Counted from the first letter of the stretch, positions 28,746 through 37,912 are shown. The stretch is 64,000 nt of DNA from Nocardia vinacea (GCF_035920345.1 NZ_CP109149.1:7254001-7318000); one strand, 5' to 3'. The notes: generated by a model not told the origin, from the letters alone. Program-made: numbers and translations.

Positions 28746-28759
28746 ATAGACCGGTCTAT
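28746..28759. promoter_or_regulatory. LmrA/YxaF-type TetR operator
   Basis: The perfect palindrome ATAGACCGGTCTAT lies just upstream of the TetR gene. It closely resembles the TAGACC-type boxes known for LmrA/YxaF repressors in Bacillus. The adjacent TetR belongs to that branch, so autoregulation is a direct prediction. Confidence 0.6.
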
Positions 28760-28858
28760 AGATTTTGCAACCGAGCGCGAATCGGCCTCGCCAACCGGGC
28801 GGCGATGTCATCACGAGCCCTGAAGCTGCCGTCCAGCTTCCCGGACCACGTTGTCGGG

Positions 28859-30124
28859 TCATGCTCGCGCGCTGTCGTTGGAGCGAACCGGCTCTTCACG
28901 CGGCGGAATCGGTTCGGGTGTGGCGACTTGCCGCGGCAGCAGGAAGGGCGTGGCGAGCAGGAGAACTCCAGCCAGCGCGATTGCCGCACGCGGGTTGGTG
29001 AGCTGTGCCAGCAGACCCCATGTCACGGTGATTGCCGCGATGCTGATGCTGCTGGTGATCGACCACGCGGCGAGGACCCGGGCGTGGCGATCGGTTTCGG
29101 TGTTGTTCAACCGATAAGCGGCGAAGACGGCGTTGAAAATGCTGATGCAGACGATGAGCCCGAACTCGGTGACCATCACGATCACCAGCCCGGCCAGGCC
29201 CGGCCGGATGAACGCCAGCCCGAGGGGCCAGCAGGCGCGTAGCGTGCCGAAGACCCGCAGCACCGTCTGTTCGCCCCAGCGGGAAGCGATGCGACGAGCG
29301 AATCGTGACCCGATCAGGCCACCGATACACGGAACAGCGAAGGCCAGCCCGTACTCCCAGACCGGGAACTGTAGGTGGGCGAGCATCAGCACCGACAACA
29401 GCGGTTCCCCGGCCATGATCAGCCCGTTGACCAGCATGGTGTTGACGAAGAACCGACGCAGCGTGTGGTGGGTGAGGATATAGCGCCACCCCTCGGCGAT
29501 GGCGCTCCACCGACGCGTTCGGGTCTTCCGCAGCGGCGGTGGCTGCTCGGGTTCCCTGATCGCGGTGATGCCGAGCGCCGAGAGTAGGTAGCTCACCGCA
29601 TCGATAACGACGGTGGTCACCGGCCCCAGCAGCCCGATAGCCGCGCCACCCACCGGCGGTCCGATGACCGTGGCCGACCAAGTAGTGGACTCGAAACGAC
29701 TGGTGGCGACCAGCAGCCCGTCGGCGGGGACGACGGTCTTGAGGTATGCGCCACTGGCCGCGGTGAACGCGATCTTCGCTGCCGCAGTGACGATGGAGAC
29801 CACCCAGAGCTGTGCAAAGGACAATCCACCCAGGCAGTAGGCGACCGGTATGGATGCCAGCGCTGCGAAGCGGATCAGGTCCGTGGCGATCATGACCGGC
29901 CGCTTGGCACGAAATTCCATCCACGGCCCGAGCGGAACCGCCAGCAGCGCCCCGATCGCGAGCCCGGATGCCGACAAAGCCGCCACTTCCGCCGAACTGG
30001 CGTTCAGGACGGTGACGGCGACAACCGAAAATGCTCCGAATCCGAGTCCGGTCCCGTAGGCGCTGACCGCGTAGGCGGCCCACAACCACCCGAACGTCCG
30101 ACCCAGTTTCGCGCTCCGCCACAT
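28859..30124 (-). CDS. MFS transporter
   Basis: This 421-residue integral membrane protein has about 12 hydrophobic segments and the layout of MFS_3/enterobactin-exporter-like carriers, starting MWRSAKLGRTFGWLWAAYAVSAYGTG. It probably exports a small molecule or drug. ATG 30124 has GAGGGAG upstream; the open frame continues to 30421 without coding character and crosses the divergent promoter. It is divergent from a LysR gene with an inverted repeat between them, so LysR control is likely. Confidence 0.86.
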   Translation of the reverse strand: MWRSAKLGRTFGWLWAAYAVSAYGTGLGFGAFSVVAVTVLNASSAEVAALSASGLAIGALLAVPLGPWMEFRAKRPVMIATDLIRFAALASIPVAYCLGGLSFAQLWVVSIVTAAAKIAFTAASGAYLKTVVPADGLLVATSRFESTTWSATVIGPPVGGAAIGLLGPVTTVVIDAVSYLLSALGITAIREPEQPPPLRKTRTRRWSAIAEGWRYILTHHTLRRFFVNTMLVNGLIMAGEPLLSVLMLAHLQFPVWEYGLAFAVPCIGGLIGSRFARRIASRWGEQTVLRVFGTLRACWPLGLAFIRPGLAGLVIVMVTEFGLIVCISIFNAVFAAYRLNNTETDRHARVLAAWSITSSISIAAITVTWGLLAQLTNPRAAIALAGVLLLATPFLLPRQVATPEPIPPREEPVRSNDSARA

Positions 30125-30201
30125 ATCGGCACTCCCTCTGTTGTCAGGAGATTGAAGCCGGTCGATGGGTGCTGTCACCAACAACGAATCGAGTGGAGTG
30201 T

Positions 30202-30218
30202 CACAACTTTTCGTTGTG
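30202..30218. promoter_or_regulatory. Inverted repeat in the MFS/LysR divergent promoter
   Basis: CACAAC-TTTTC-GTTGTG is a perfect 6-bp-arm inverted repeat 18 bp before the LysR start and 78 bp from the MFS start. This is where a LysR protein would be expected to bind to control both genes. Confidence 0.5.
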
Positions 30219-30235
30219 GGAGTAGGTTTTCGCTC

Positions 30236-31183
30236 GTGGATCTCGATGCAATTCGTACCTTCGTCGCGGTTGCCGAGACCGGCCAAATCCAAGCCGCAGC
30301 CGACGATCTGGGAATCACTCAGCAGGCCGCGTCGAAACGAGTAGCCACACTGGAGCGAGAACTCGGGGTTCAGCTTTTCGCGCGAATCGCCAGGGGTGTG
30401 CGGCCGACCGTCGACGGGCAAGCATTGCTACCGCATGCCCGTGAACTGCTCCGTGCCGCCGAACGCGTCACTGCGGCTGTGACACCTGGACGCAGGGCCC
30501 TGCGGATCGACGTCGTGGCCCGCCGGATCGCACCCTCCACCCTCCTTCATGCCTTCTACCAGCAACACCCCGATATCGAGCTCGATGTCGTCACCCTGAT
30601 CAACTTCGACGCGGAGTCGGCGCTGGCCGAGATCGGTGCCGGCACTGTTGATGCCACCTTCAGATCCCTACGGGGCCGCAAAGTTCCGAACGGACTACGG
30701 TCCGCGCGAGTGATCGACGACCGGCACGAACTGCTGGTCGGCCCACAACACCCATTGGCGAAGGCCAAGACCGTGACATTGGCCGAACTCACCGATCACC
30801 CCATCTGGATGCCCGGCATGTCCGACGCCGAACCGATCGGCTACTACGACGATCTGGCGACCGCATTCGGACTCACCATCGATACGATCGGCCCGAGCTT
30901 CGGCATCGAAGCGCTCCTCGCCGAACTCGCGGATTCCACCCAACTCGCCACCTTCGTCGGCGAAGGTTCCCGATACCTCTGGCCGGAAAGCTACGACCTC
31001 CGCCGCATCCCCGTCGTCGACCCGACCCCGGTCTACCCACTTTCCGTGATCTGGCGAGCAGACAATGCACATCCCGTCCTCGCAAACTTCCTCGAGTACC
31101 TACACACCAGATACAGGACGACTTTCGACGACGACGTATGGACCCCGGACTGGGCGCCCTATCCGAAGAAGTCGCACAGGTGA
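30236..31183 (+). CDS. LysR-family transcriptional regulator
   Basis: This 315-residue protein has the LysR winged helix at residues 1-60 (FVAVAETGQIQAAADDLGITQQAASKRVATLERELG) and a periplasmic-binding-protein-like effector domain after it. GTG 30236 is chosen because the HTH begins right after it (MDLDAIRTF), as in the family. It is divergent from the MFS exporter, the probable target, with an inverted repeat in the 111-bp space. Confidence 0.9.
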   Translation: MDLDAIRTFVAVAETGQIQAAADDLGITQQAASKRVATLERELGVQLFARIARGVRPTVDGQALLPHARELLRAAERVTAAVTPGRRALRIDVVARRIAPSTLLHAFYQQHPDIELDVVTLINFDAESALAEIGAGTVDATFRSLRGRKVPNGLRSARVIDDRHELLVGPQHPLAKAKTVTLAELTDHPIWMPGMSDAEPIGYYDDLATAFGLTIDTIGPSFGIEALLAELADSTQLATFVGEGSRYLWPESYDLRRIPVVDPTPVYPLSVIWRADNAHPVLANFLEYLHTRYRTTFDDDVWTPDWAPYPKKSHR

Positions 31184-31228
31184 GCTGCGACGAGATCGGG
31201 CTGTTCCTCGGCGAGTATCGGCGACGTA

Positions 31229-32377
31229 CTACGTTGCGCCGACCGGACGGAGGGTGCTCGGGGCTTCGACCGCGTGGGTCCGCCGCAACAAAGCGAGCGG
31301 GAAGTAGCCGATGGACAGGGCGACCACCGGTGCGGCGAGCACCGCACAGTAGAACGCCATCGCCGCTGGCCAGAACAATGCGTAGATGGTGAACAAGGCG
31401 AGACAGACAACCGGCGTGGCGAAGATCGCCGATTCGAGGATGGCCCAGTCCTTCGCCCCTTGATCCTCGCCGGCGGCACGGGATCGAAGACGCAGGGCCT
31501 TACACGCGAGGAGCAGAACTACTGTCTCGGTGGTTACCGCCGCAATGGGTAGGTCGACCCGATCGACGAGTTTTGCGCCGACAAGGATTGCGACGAGCAA
31601 CCCGAGCGCACCCGCCAGGCGCGCGCCCATGGCCATCGCGGGCCGGTCGAGAATCGATGACCTCGTTGTGCCCTTGCCCGTGAAGTAGCGCGCCGCAACG
31701 GTGGCACCGAATACCGCCAACGGCCCAGCCACGGCCGCGCCGATCATGAAATCGGCGTCGAAGCTTTCGCCGGACACCGTCAACAAGAGCGTTATCACGA
31801 TGATCCGGATCATCGGGGCGGTCAACAGCATCGCGAACATGTAGGCCATAAGCGCCTGGTGCAGACGAACCTGCCCATTGATGATCGCCAGAAACGCCAG
31901 CACCGCAGCTGCGAGCACGCATATCGCAAAGATCAGGAGGATGTTGTAGAACGGCGGGCCGCTGGTCGTCTCCGCCGAGTCTGTCCGGAACAGGTAAGCC
32001 AGTGCGGTGACCATGGAAGCCGCAACCACGATGAGCAGCAACCGCCCCGAAAGACGGTGCACCATCGGCCAGTTCCGGCGCACCCGCTTCGAGAATTGCA
32101 GAACTCCGAGAAGAATCGCGACACCCGCGCCAGCCGTGTGCACCGCCATGATCCACCGGCTGCGCTCGTAGGTCGGCTGTTGGTGGTGAACCAGCGATCC
32201 AACCGTCGATTCGGGGTTGAGACTCACCACGGCGGAGATGGAACGCAAGTACAGCTCCGGCGATTTCGCGGTGAAGTATTGCCCCATATATTCGATTGCC
32301 ATCGGGGCGTAGATCAGGCACACCGCACCGATCGCCGCCCATACTGCAACACCGACTGATTTCGAAGACATCTTCAT
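31229..32377 (-). CDS. DUF2306-family polytopic membrane protein
   Basis: This 382-residue protein has about 10 membrane helices. The region with conserved His (MAVHTAGAGVAILLG, then MVHRLSGRL) and later GQVRLHQALM is typical of DUF2306, proposed as haem-binding-like membrane proteins but without known function. It stands alone, convergent with the LysR gene, and is followed upstream by a region of gene remnants. Start ATG 32377 is the only reasonable one; an ATG two codons later is possible. Confidence 0.75.
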   Translation of the reverse strand: MKMSSKSVGVAVWAAIGAVCLIYAPMAIEYMGQYFTAKSPELYLRSISAVVSLNPESTVGSLVHHQQPTYERSRWIMAVHTAGAGVAILLGVLQFSKRVRRNWPMVHRLSGRLLLIVVAASMVTALAYLFRTDSAETTSGPPFYNILLIFAICVLAAAVLAFLAIINGQVRLHQALMAYMFAMLLTAPMIRIIVITLLLTVSGESFDADFMIGAAVAGPLAVFGATVAARYFTGKGTTRSSILDRPAMAMGARLAGALGLLVAILVGAKLVDRVDLPIAAVTTETVVLLLACKALRLRSRAAGEDQGAKDWAILESAIFATPVVCLALFTIYALFWPAAMAFYCAVLAAPVVALSIGYFPLALLRRTHAVEAPSTLRPVGAT

Positions 32378-32610
32378 GTGAAACCTGCCTGCCTCAATCA
32401 GGGGCTCACCCGACCGAGAGAGCCTCGGCTGCTCAGCGACAACTCATTGCGACAGCAACTCACACCAGATTGCTCGACAACAGCTCGACCTGCGGGTCAG
32501 CTGCCGTTATCGCTGGCTATCCTTCCAGAGTTCAATCGCGCTTACGCGGATTGAACGTACTCACCTCGATTTCGTGATCTTGCTTCATCCACACCGCGCT
32601 CCGCTGGGGT

Positions 32611-32751
32611 TCAGGTTCGGAGGATGGGGAACAGTGCCTCGATGAGCCGGTCGGCGTAGGCCGGGTCGACTCGTGCGCCGCTGATCAGGAGCCGGTAGTG
32701 TTCGGCTCGCTCAATGTCATTCGCGCGGCGCTGCCGGTGTTGCGCGGGCAT
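32611..32751 (-). pseudogene. TetR-family regulator C-terminal remnant
   Basis: The leftward peptide EHYRLLISGARVDPAYADRL, continuing IEALFPILRT and a stop, matches the last two helices of many actinobacterial TetR proteins. No DNA-binding domain is present upstream. The rest of the 32378-32863 gap shows nothing else I can support. Confidence 0.5.
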
Positions 32752-32863
32752 TTCTGGCTTGTCTCACGTGGTGGCCAGCGGTTGTTGTCTCATCGTGATG
32801 GCATTTCTTCAGTCCGGTCCGGGTTGTTCGGCCGGAGATCGGACAACCCGGACGGCCTGTGCG

Positions 32864-33468
32864 TCAGTCGTTTTGGTCCATCGTCAGGTGGGAGATGTCG
32901 GCGAGGCTGAGCAGGGTTCGGTTGCGCCAATAGTCGTCGAGTCGCAAGTGGGTGATCGCGCCCGGCGATGTGGCGAAAGATGCGAATCCGACTGTGTCGA
33001 CGGGGATCTGCATCCAAGTGGTGTTGACGAAGGTCAACGCGTATCCGTGAGTGATCACGACATGGTCGTGAGCGGTGTCGGCCATCAGTTCGCGTATGCA
33101 GGCTCCGACTCGGGTTGCCGCGGCGGGTCTCTGCGCCGCGGATGGGGCCGCGGTGGTCGAGTCGGTCGGGTGCTGCGGGGACTTGCCGTTGTGTGAGCCA
33201 GTTGTTCGGCCGACCTTCGGCCTCGCCGAAGCTGATCTCGCGAAGGCGAGGGTCTGCGGTGACGGGTGCGTCGAGTGTTGTGGCCAGGATTGCGACGGTC
33301 TCGGCGCATCGGGCCAGGTCGGATGTCGTGATTTGGATCGGCCGGCCAGTGTCGCGGCGGTGCTTCAACTCCTCGGCAATCAGCTGTGCGTCACGCCGAC
33401 CGCGCTCTGTCAGGGGATCATCCTGCGGTTGAGCAGAGCCTCGAGCGCGCTGCGTTGCATGGTGCCGG
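32864..33468 (-). pseudogene. Histidine phosphatase (phosphoglycerate-mutase-like) pseudogene, frameshifted and 5'-truncated
   Basis: One leftward frame holds DPLTERGRRDAQ, TSDLARCAETVAIL and LREISFGEAEGR, then LDHRGPIRGAETRR, all conserved in histidine phosphatases. A frameshift near 33120 moves the rest to another frame: HDHVVITHGYAL (with the second catalytic His) to the stop at 32864. The catalytic RHG motif at the N terminus is only seen as a damaged RHHAT, and the start is lost at the 3' end of the neighbouring oxidoreductase gene. Product activity is unlikely unless the frameshift is a sequencing error. Confidence 0.7.
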
Positions 33469-34392
33469 TTAGGGTCTGAGCACGATTTTGCCGTGGGTGT
33501 GTCGGCGTTCGAGTTCGGTGTAGGCCTGGCGGACCTGCGTCAGCGGGTAGACGTTGGCGATCGGGACTTCGAGGTGTCCGTTGGCAATAAGGGCGGCCAG
33601 TTCGGCAAGTACCTCGGCGCCCGGTCTGGCGTTGGTTCCGGGTTCGGTCTTGACTCCGTACTTTGCTGCTGCGGCGAAATCGGCGATGGTGTCGATCCGT
33701 TCGGTCCCGACGCCGAGAGTGAGGGCCAATTCGACGTACCCACCGCCGTGGGTGTCGATGAAGGCATCGATGCCGCTCGGTGCGGCGGCTTTGATCCGGT
33801 CGGTGACGCCTTCACCGTATGCGACCGGGATCACGCCGTGGGTTTGCAGCCACTCGTGGTTGTACTCGCTCGCCAGGCCGATGACCGTGGCTCCGGCACG
33901 GCGAGCGAGCTGAACGGCGAGCGAGCCGACTCCTCCGGCTGCTGCGGAGACGACAACGGTCTCCCCCTTGTCGAGTTGTACGGAATGTACTGCCCCCCAG
34001 GCAGTCCCCCCGGCGATGTAGAGGCCACCCGCCACCTCCCAAGGGACGCCGTTCGGTTTGGGTGTGAGGTTGTCGACGTCGACCAGGACCAACTCGGCCT
34101 GGGCGGCCCGCTTCTCGGAGAACCCGATCACCTCGTCGCCGACCGAGAATCGGTCGACTCCGGCACCGACCTCTGCGACAACCCCGGCGAGATCGCTGCC
34201 TTGCCCGGACGGAAACGTCGAGGGAAAGATGCCGGCCATCGCGCCGGTGCGGATGGCCGCCTCACCGGGGTTGATGCCTGCCGCTTTTACCTGCACGAGG
34301 ACCTGCCCGTACTCGGGCACGGGGCGGGCGACATCGTCGACCCGCAACACCTCGACTCCGCCGAACTCGTCGTATCTGACTGCCTTTGTCAT
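33469..34392 (-). CDS. Quinone-oxidoreductase-like MDR-family NADP-dependent oxidoreductase
   Basis: This 307-residue zinc-free medium-chain reductase starts MTKAVRYDEFGGVEVL and has the NADPH-binding AAAGGVGSLAVQLARRAGATVIG. It would reduce quinones or activated enones. ATG 34392 has GGAGAAG upstream. The downstream end abuts the histidine-phosphatase remnant. It lies 73 bp after an SDR gene, in the same direction; the pair probably forms one unit controlled by the divergent LysR gene at 35297. Confidence 0.88.
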   Translation of the reverse strand: MTKAVRYDEFGGVEVLRVDDVARPVPEYGQVLVQVKAAGINPGEAAIRTGAMAGIFPSTFPSGQGSDLAGVVAEVGAGVDRFSVGDEVIGFSEKRAAQAELVLVDVDNLTPKPNGVPWEVAGGLYIAGGTAWGAVHSVQLDKGETVVVSAAAGGVGSLAVQLARRAGATVIGLASEYNHEWLQTHGVIPVAYGEGVTDRIKAAAPSGIDAFIDTHGGGYVELALTLGVGTERIDTIADFAAAAKYGVKTEPGTNARPGAEVLAELAALIANGHLEVPIANVYPLTQVRQAYTELERRHTHGKIVLRP

Positions 34393-34465
34393 TGTCTTGC
34401 TTCTCCTGCGGCGCGCGATACGCGGCTGACTTCGAGAACGGGAATGGTTCGCACCGGTGTGGCTA

Positions 34466-35191
34466 TCACCAGGGCACCGTTCCGGCATCGTCGAAGAATC
34501 CGCCGGTCGGTCCGTCGTCAGGCAGGGTCGCGAGGTGAATCGCGATGGCCGCGCCCTGTTGTGGTGTGCGGACGCCGCGGAAACCGTTGAGGTCGGTGGC
34601 GGTGAAACCGGGACAGCCGGAGTTGATCAGGATGTTGGTGTCGCCCAGTTCCTTGACGTATTGGATGGTGAGGGCGTTGAGGAAGGTCTTCGACGCCAAG
34701 TACGCGGCGGGAACCGGGCCCATGTCGATGCCGGGGGTGGTTTGCAGGGCGAGCGAGCCCACGCTGCTGGACATGTTGACGATCCGCGGTGAGGCCGAGG
34801 CGCGCAGCATCGGCAGCATCGCGTTGGTGACCCGGACGACCCCGATCACGTTGGTTTCCACGACAGCTCGTACGATCGCGGGATCGACCGTGGTGGGTGT
34901 CTGTGGCACGCCGCCGGTGATCGCGGCATTGTTGACCAGGACGTCGAGCCCTCCGGCATGGCTGGCGATCAGCTCGGCCGCCGCGGCCACACTTGCGTCG
35001 TCGGTGACGTCGAGCGGCACACCGAACGCATCGGTGCCGGCCGCGCGTAGCTTCTCGACGGCGGTGTCGCGGCGTTGTCGATCCCTCGCGCCCACACCGA
35101 TTCGCCAGCCGAGGGCGCCCAGGCCTGCGGCGATCTCGTATCCGATTCCTTTGTTCGCGCCGGTCACCAGCGCGATCGTCTGTTCACTCAC
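34466..35191 (-). CDS. Short-chain dehydrogenase/reductase
   Basis: This 241-residue SDR has TGANKGIG (residues about 10-17), NNAA, Ser in MSSSVGS and YLASK, with GARD after strand 2 favouring NADP. It resembles the carbonyl-reductase-like group common next to LysR regulators. GTG 35191 is chosen because the fold begins five residues later; longer frames enter the promoter and LysR gene. A T-N11-A LysR box lies 59 bp upstream. Confidence 0.87.
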   Translation of the reverse strand: MSEQTIALVTGANKGIGYEIAAGLGALGWRIGVGARDRQRRDTAVEKLRAAGTDAFGVPLDVTDDASVAAAAELIASHAGGLDVLVNNAAITGGVPQTPTTVDPAIVRAVVETNVIGVVRVTNAMLPMLRASASPRIVNMSSSVGSLALQTTPGIDMGPVPAAYLASKTFLNALTIQYVKELGDTNILINSGCPGFTATDLNGFRGVRTPQQGAAIAIHLATLPDDGPTGGFFDDAGTVPW

Positions 35192-35249
35192 ACCGCCGAT
35201 CCTGCTGTGGCTCCGGGTACAGCGTCCAAGACCGGTCGGGTGGGCGGCG

Positions 35250-35264
35250 ATACCGCACGGGTAT
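35250..35264. promoter_or_regulatory. LysR-type T-N11-A operator
   Basis: ATACC-GCACG-GGTAT is an inverted repeat that contains the T-N11-A core typical of LysR binding sites. It sits midway between the divergent SDR and LysR starts, so the LysR product probably controls both directions. Confidence 0.55.
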
Positions 35265-35296
35265 TGATCTTGGTCAGCGCCGGATACCATGACCTG

Positions 35297-36136
35297 GTGG
35301 AGACGCGAGAGTTGCGATACTTCGTCGCCGTCGCCGAGGAGTTGCACTTCGGGCGGGCGGCGCAGCGGCTCGCGATGGCGCAACCACCGCTGTCGCGGGC
35401 CATCCAGCAGCTCGAACGGCGGCTTGGAGTGGTGTTACTGCACCGCACTTCTCGCGCTATCGCGTTGACCGAGGCCGGGTCGGTGCTGCTGCGGGAGGCC
35501 CGGGCCGCGCTCGACGCAATCGCCGCCGCCGAGCGCCGTACCCGCCGCGCTGCGGCCGATCACCCCGGTGTGGTGCTGGCTACCAAGGCCGGCGCGTCAA
35601 GCGAATTGCTATCGAAGCTGCTCGACGCCTACGCCGCCGAACCGGGCGCTGTCGCGGTCGAGGTGATGCTGTGTGGGCCCGGCCAGCCGGAAAGCCTGCT
35701 GCGCAATGGGCGTGCCGACGTTGCTCTGCTCCAGCGGCCCTACGACACGACGGCCGGATTCGACGCCGAGGACCTACACACCGAACAGCAGGTCGCGGTC
35801 CTGCCTGCAGGGCACCCCCTCGCCAACCGACCCCACATATCGATGACTGAGGTCGAGGCCTTGACGGACCTGCCCCTGCCGCGCTGGCCTCGACGAGATG
35901 GCAGCTACCCGGACGGCCCCGGTCCGCAGGTCCGCGACCATACGCAACTGTTCCAACTGATCGCGCTCGGACTGGCCTGTGCGGTCGTGCCCGAGTCGCT
36001 GCAAACCCAGCTACGCGACGTTCACGCCATCGTGCCCGTTCCAGACGCACCAGCCGTCACGACCGTCATCGCCTGGCCACCACACAGCAGATCCAAAGTC
36101 GTCGCCGACATCGTCCGCACCGCGATACGCCTCTAG
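35297..36136 (+). CDS. LysR-family transcriptional regulator
   Basis: This 279-residue protein has the LysR HTH at residues 1-60 (LRYFVAVAEELHFGRAAQRLAMAQPPLSRAIQQLE) and a short effector domain. GTG 35297 is the start, because METRELRYF is the usual N terminus. It is divergent from the SDR/quinone-reductase pair and a T-N11-A box lies between, so that operon is the likely target. Confidence 0.9.
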   Translation: METRELRYFVAVAEELHFGRAAQRLAMAQPPLSRAIQQLERRLGVVLLHRTSRAIALTEAGSVLLREARAALDAIAAAERRTRRAAADHPGVVLATKAGASSELLSKLLDAYAAEPGAVAVEVMLCGPGQPESLLRNGRADVALLQRPYDTTAGFDAEDLHTEQQVAVLPAGHPLANRPHISMTEVEALTDLPLPRWPRRDGSYPDGPGPQVRDHTQLFQLIALGLACAVVPESLQTQLRDVHAIVPVPDAPAVTTVIAWPPHSRSKVVADIVRTAIRL

Positions 36137-36239
36137 GTGCGAGTCGTGCCACCCGCCAACAAGATTGCGTTGGGTGTGCTCAGCGTGTGGGTGGCTCACC
36201 GCATAGACATTCTGCATTAGGTTCTCCTGGTACGGCTGT

Positions 36240-36330
36240 TCAGAGTTGTTGGCGGACCGCTATTTCGATGGCGGCGAGTGTCTCCTCGCCGAGAGGCGTG
36301 AGGGTCATCGAGCGCCCCGTGTCTCGAGTC
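36240..36330 (-). pseudogene. Winged-helix (MarR-like) regulator remnant
   Basis: The leftward peptide GRSMTLTPLGEETLAAIE, followed by IAVRQQL and a stop at 36240, matches the wing and last helix of MarR-type regulators. No matching N-terminal half is found upstream. The rest of the 514-bp gap (36137-36650) holds the ECF41 promoter and nothing else I can support. Confidence 0.4.
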
Positions 36331-36564
36331 CTGGCGGGCGTCGCCAGTCTCAATTCGGTGGCATTTCCTCACACTTCCGTTGCCACGACATCCCGTCGCG
36401 AGCCAGGCCACTCCGCTGGCCGACCAACTTTCCGCCGGGTGATCACTCGATAAGCGGCCATGAGGGTGTGTTCCGTTTCGATCAGCTGAATCATGGACTG
36501 GGGCTGGAAGCGTGCTGCCGAGCCATACCGCGATCGCCCGGTAAACCATTTCGGCGGACGGTCC

Positions 36565-36591
36565 TGTTACCTTCTGCCGTCGGCACTCGTC
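36565..36591 (+). promoter_or_regulatory. ECF41-type sigma-factor promoter
   Basis: TGTTACC, then exactly 16 nt, then CGTC. The published ECF41 consensus is TGTCACA-N16-CGTC. The site is 60 bp before the VOC gene and would drive the VOC/ECF41 operon, giving autoregulation. Confidence 0.65.
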
Positions 36592-36650
36592 ATAGGTGCG
36601 ACGACCGAATACGAATGGTCGTCGCGCCATCGACTGAAGTGGAGAACAGG

Positions 36651-37043
36651 ATGCTGACCAACATCATGTACGTGACGATCTACGTCACCGATCAGGACCG
36701 CGCGCTGGAGTTCTACACCGAAGGGCTCGGCCTGGAAAAGCGGATCGACTTCCCGGGGCCCGACGGACGCTTCCTCACCGTCGGCGTTCCCGATAGCCCG
36801 GTGCAGATCATCCTGTGGTCACATGCGGCGGCCGCGGGACAGCCCGCCGACGTGGGCCGGCATGCCGCGCCCGGTCCGCTCATCCTCGAATCCGACGACC
36901 TACGAAAGGATTTCGCGGTCCTGCGGCAGCGTGGCGTCACCTTCACAGAGTCCGAACCCGAGGACTACCCGTTCGGGATCCGCATCGAGGCGATAGACCC
37001 GGACGGCAACCGGATCTCGCTCCGTCAGCAGCGGAAGCCGTGA
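36651..37043 (+). CDS. VOC-family (glyoxalase/bleomycin-resistance-like) protein
   Basis: This 130-residue protein has two beta-alpha-beta-beta-beta modules. It starts MLTNIMYVTIYVTDQDRALEFY and ends DPDGNRISL, both typical of VOC metalloenzymes or ligand-sequestering proteins. The start is ATG 36651. The downstream sigma-factor gene overlaps its stop (GTGA), so the two are translationally coupled, and an ECF41-type promoter lies upstream. It is likely a stress-response enzyme controlled by that sigma factor. Confidence 0.85.
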   Translation: MLTNIMYVTIYVTDQDRALEFYTEGLGLEKRIDFPGPDGRFLTVGVPDSPVQIILWSHAAAAGQPADVGRHAAPGPLILESDDLRKDFAVLRQRGVTFTESEPEDYPFGIRIEAIDPDGNRISLRQQRKP

Positions 37044-37912
37044 CCGCCCACCCGTCCAGCCTCGTGACCGAGGCGTTCGAAGCCCAGCGCGATCGGCTGC
37101 GCGCTGTCGCGTACCGCGTGCTGGGCTCGCACGCCGACGCCGAGGACATGGTCCAGGAAGCCTGGATGCGCCTCGTCCGCCAGGACGCGGCGACTATCGG
37201 CAATCTGGAGGGCTGGCTGACCACTGTGGTCGGCCGAATCGGTCTGGACCTCCTGCGCTCCCGTCAGGACCACCCCGAAACCCCCTATGGTCAGGAGTTT
37301 TCGGACTTCGTGGTGACGCCCGACGACCCCACGCCGGACGAGCAAGTGGCGCTGGCCGATTCGGTCGGCCTCGCCCTGCTCGTCGTGCTCGATTCGCTCA
37401 CCCCGAGCGAGCGCCTGGCGTTCGTCCTGCACGACATGTTCGCGGTCCCATTCCACGAAATCGGCCAGATCCTGGGCAAATCCGCCGACGCCAGCAAAAT
37501 GATCGCCAGCCGCGCCCGCCGCAAGGTGCAAACCGTGGATCGGCCGACAGACTCCAGCCGCGAGCACCGAGAGGTCGTCCAAGCCTTCCGCGCCGCCGCC
37601 CTCGGCGGCGACTTCGAAGCGCTCCTGCGCGTCCTCGACCCGAACGTGAAGCTGACCGTCGACACCCCCGACGGCGTAGTCGTCACACTCGGCGCCACCG
37701 AGGTCGCCGCCGGCGCCCGCATGTTCTCCGGCGAAGTCGCCCGCCACCGACCCGTGCTGGTCAACGGCATCCCCGGCCACATGTCCTGGCGCCCCGACGG
37801 AACCCCCCTCTCCGTCATCGCGTTCACGGTCACCGAAGGCCGGATCACCGCCATCCACATCGTCGTCGACCCGGCCAAACTCGCCTCGTTCCAGCTGCCG
37901 GACCCGGCCTGA
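37040..37912 (+). CDS. ECF41-family RNA polymerase sigma factor (SigJ-like)
   Basis: This 290-residue sigma factor has sigma-2 (residues about 10-80, DAEDMVQEAWMRL), sigma-4 (about 115-175) and a C-terminal SnoaL-like domain (about 180-290) that replaces an anti-sigma factor in ECF41. The C terminus contains WRPDG and VDPAKL, a variant of the NPDKL motif that controls activity in this group. GTG 37040 overlaps the VOC stop codon. The promoter upstream of the operon fits the ECF41 consensus, so autoregulation is likely. Confidence 0.9.
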   Translation: MTAHPSSLVTEAFEAQRDRLRAVAYRVLGSHADAEDMVQEAWMRLVRQDAATIGNLEGWLTTVVGRIGLDLLRSRQDHPETPYGQEFSDFVVTPDDPTPDEQVALADSVGLALLVVLDSLTPSERLAFVLHDMFAVPFHEIGQILGKSADASKMIASRARRKVQTVDRPTDSSREHREVVQAFRAAALGGDFEALLRVLDPNVKLTVDTPDGVVVTLGATEVAAGARMFSGEVARHRPVLVNGIPGHMSWRPDGTPLSVIAFTVTEGRITAIHIVVDPAKLASFQLPDPA

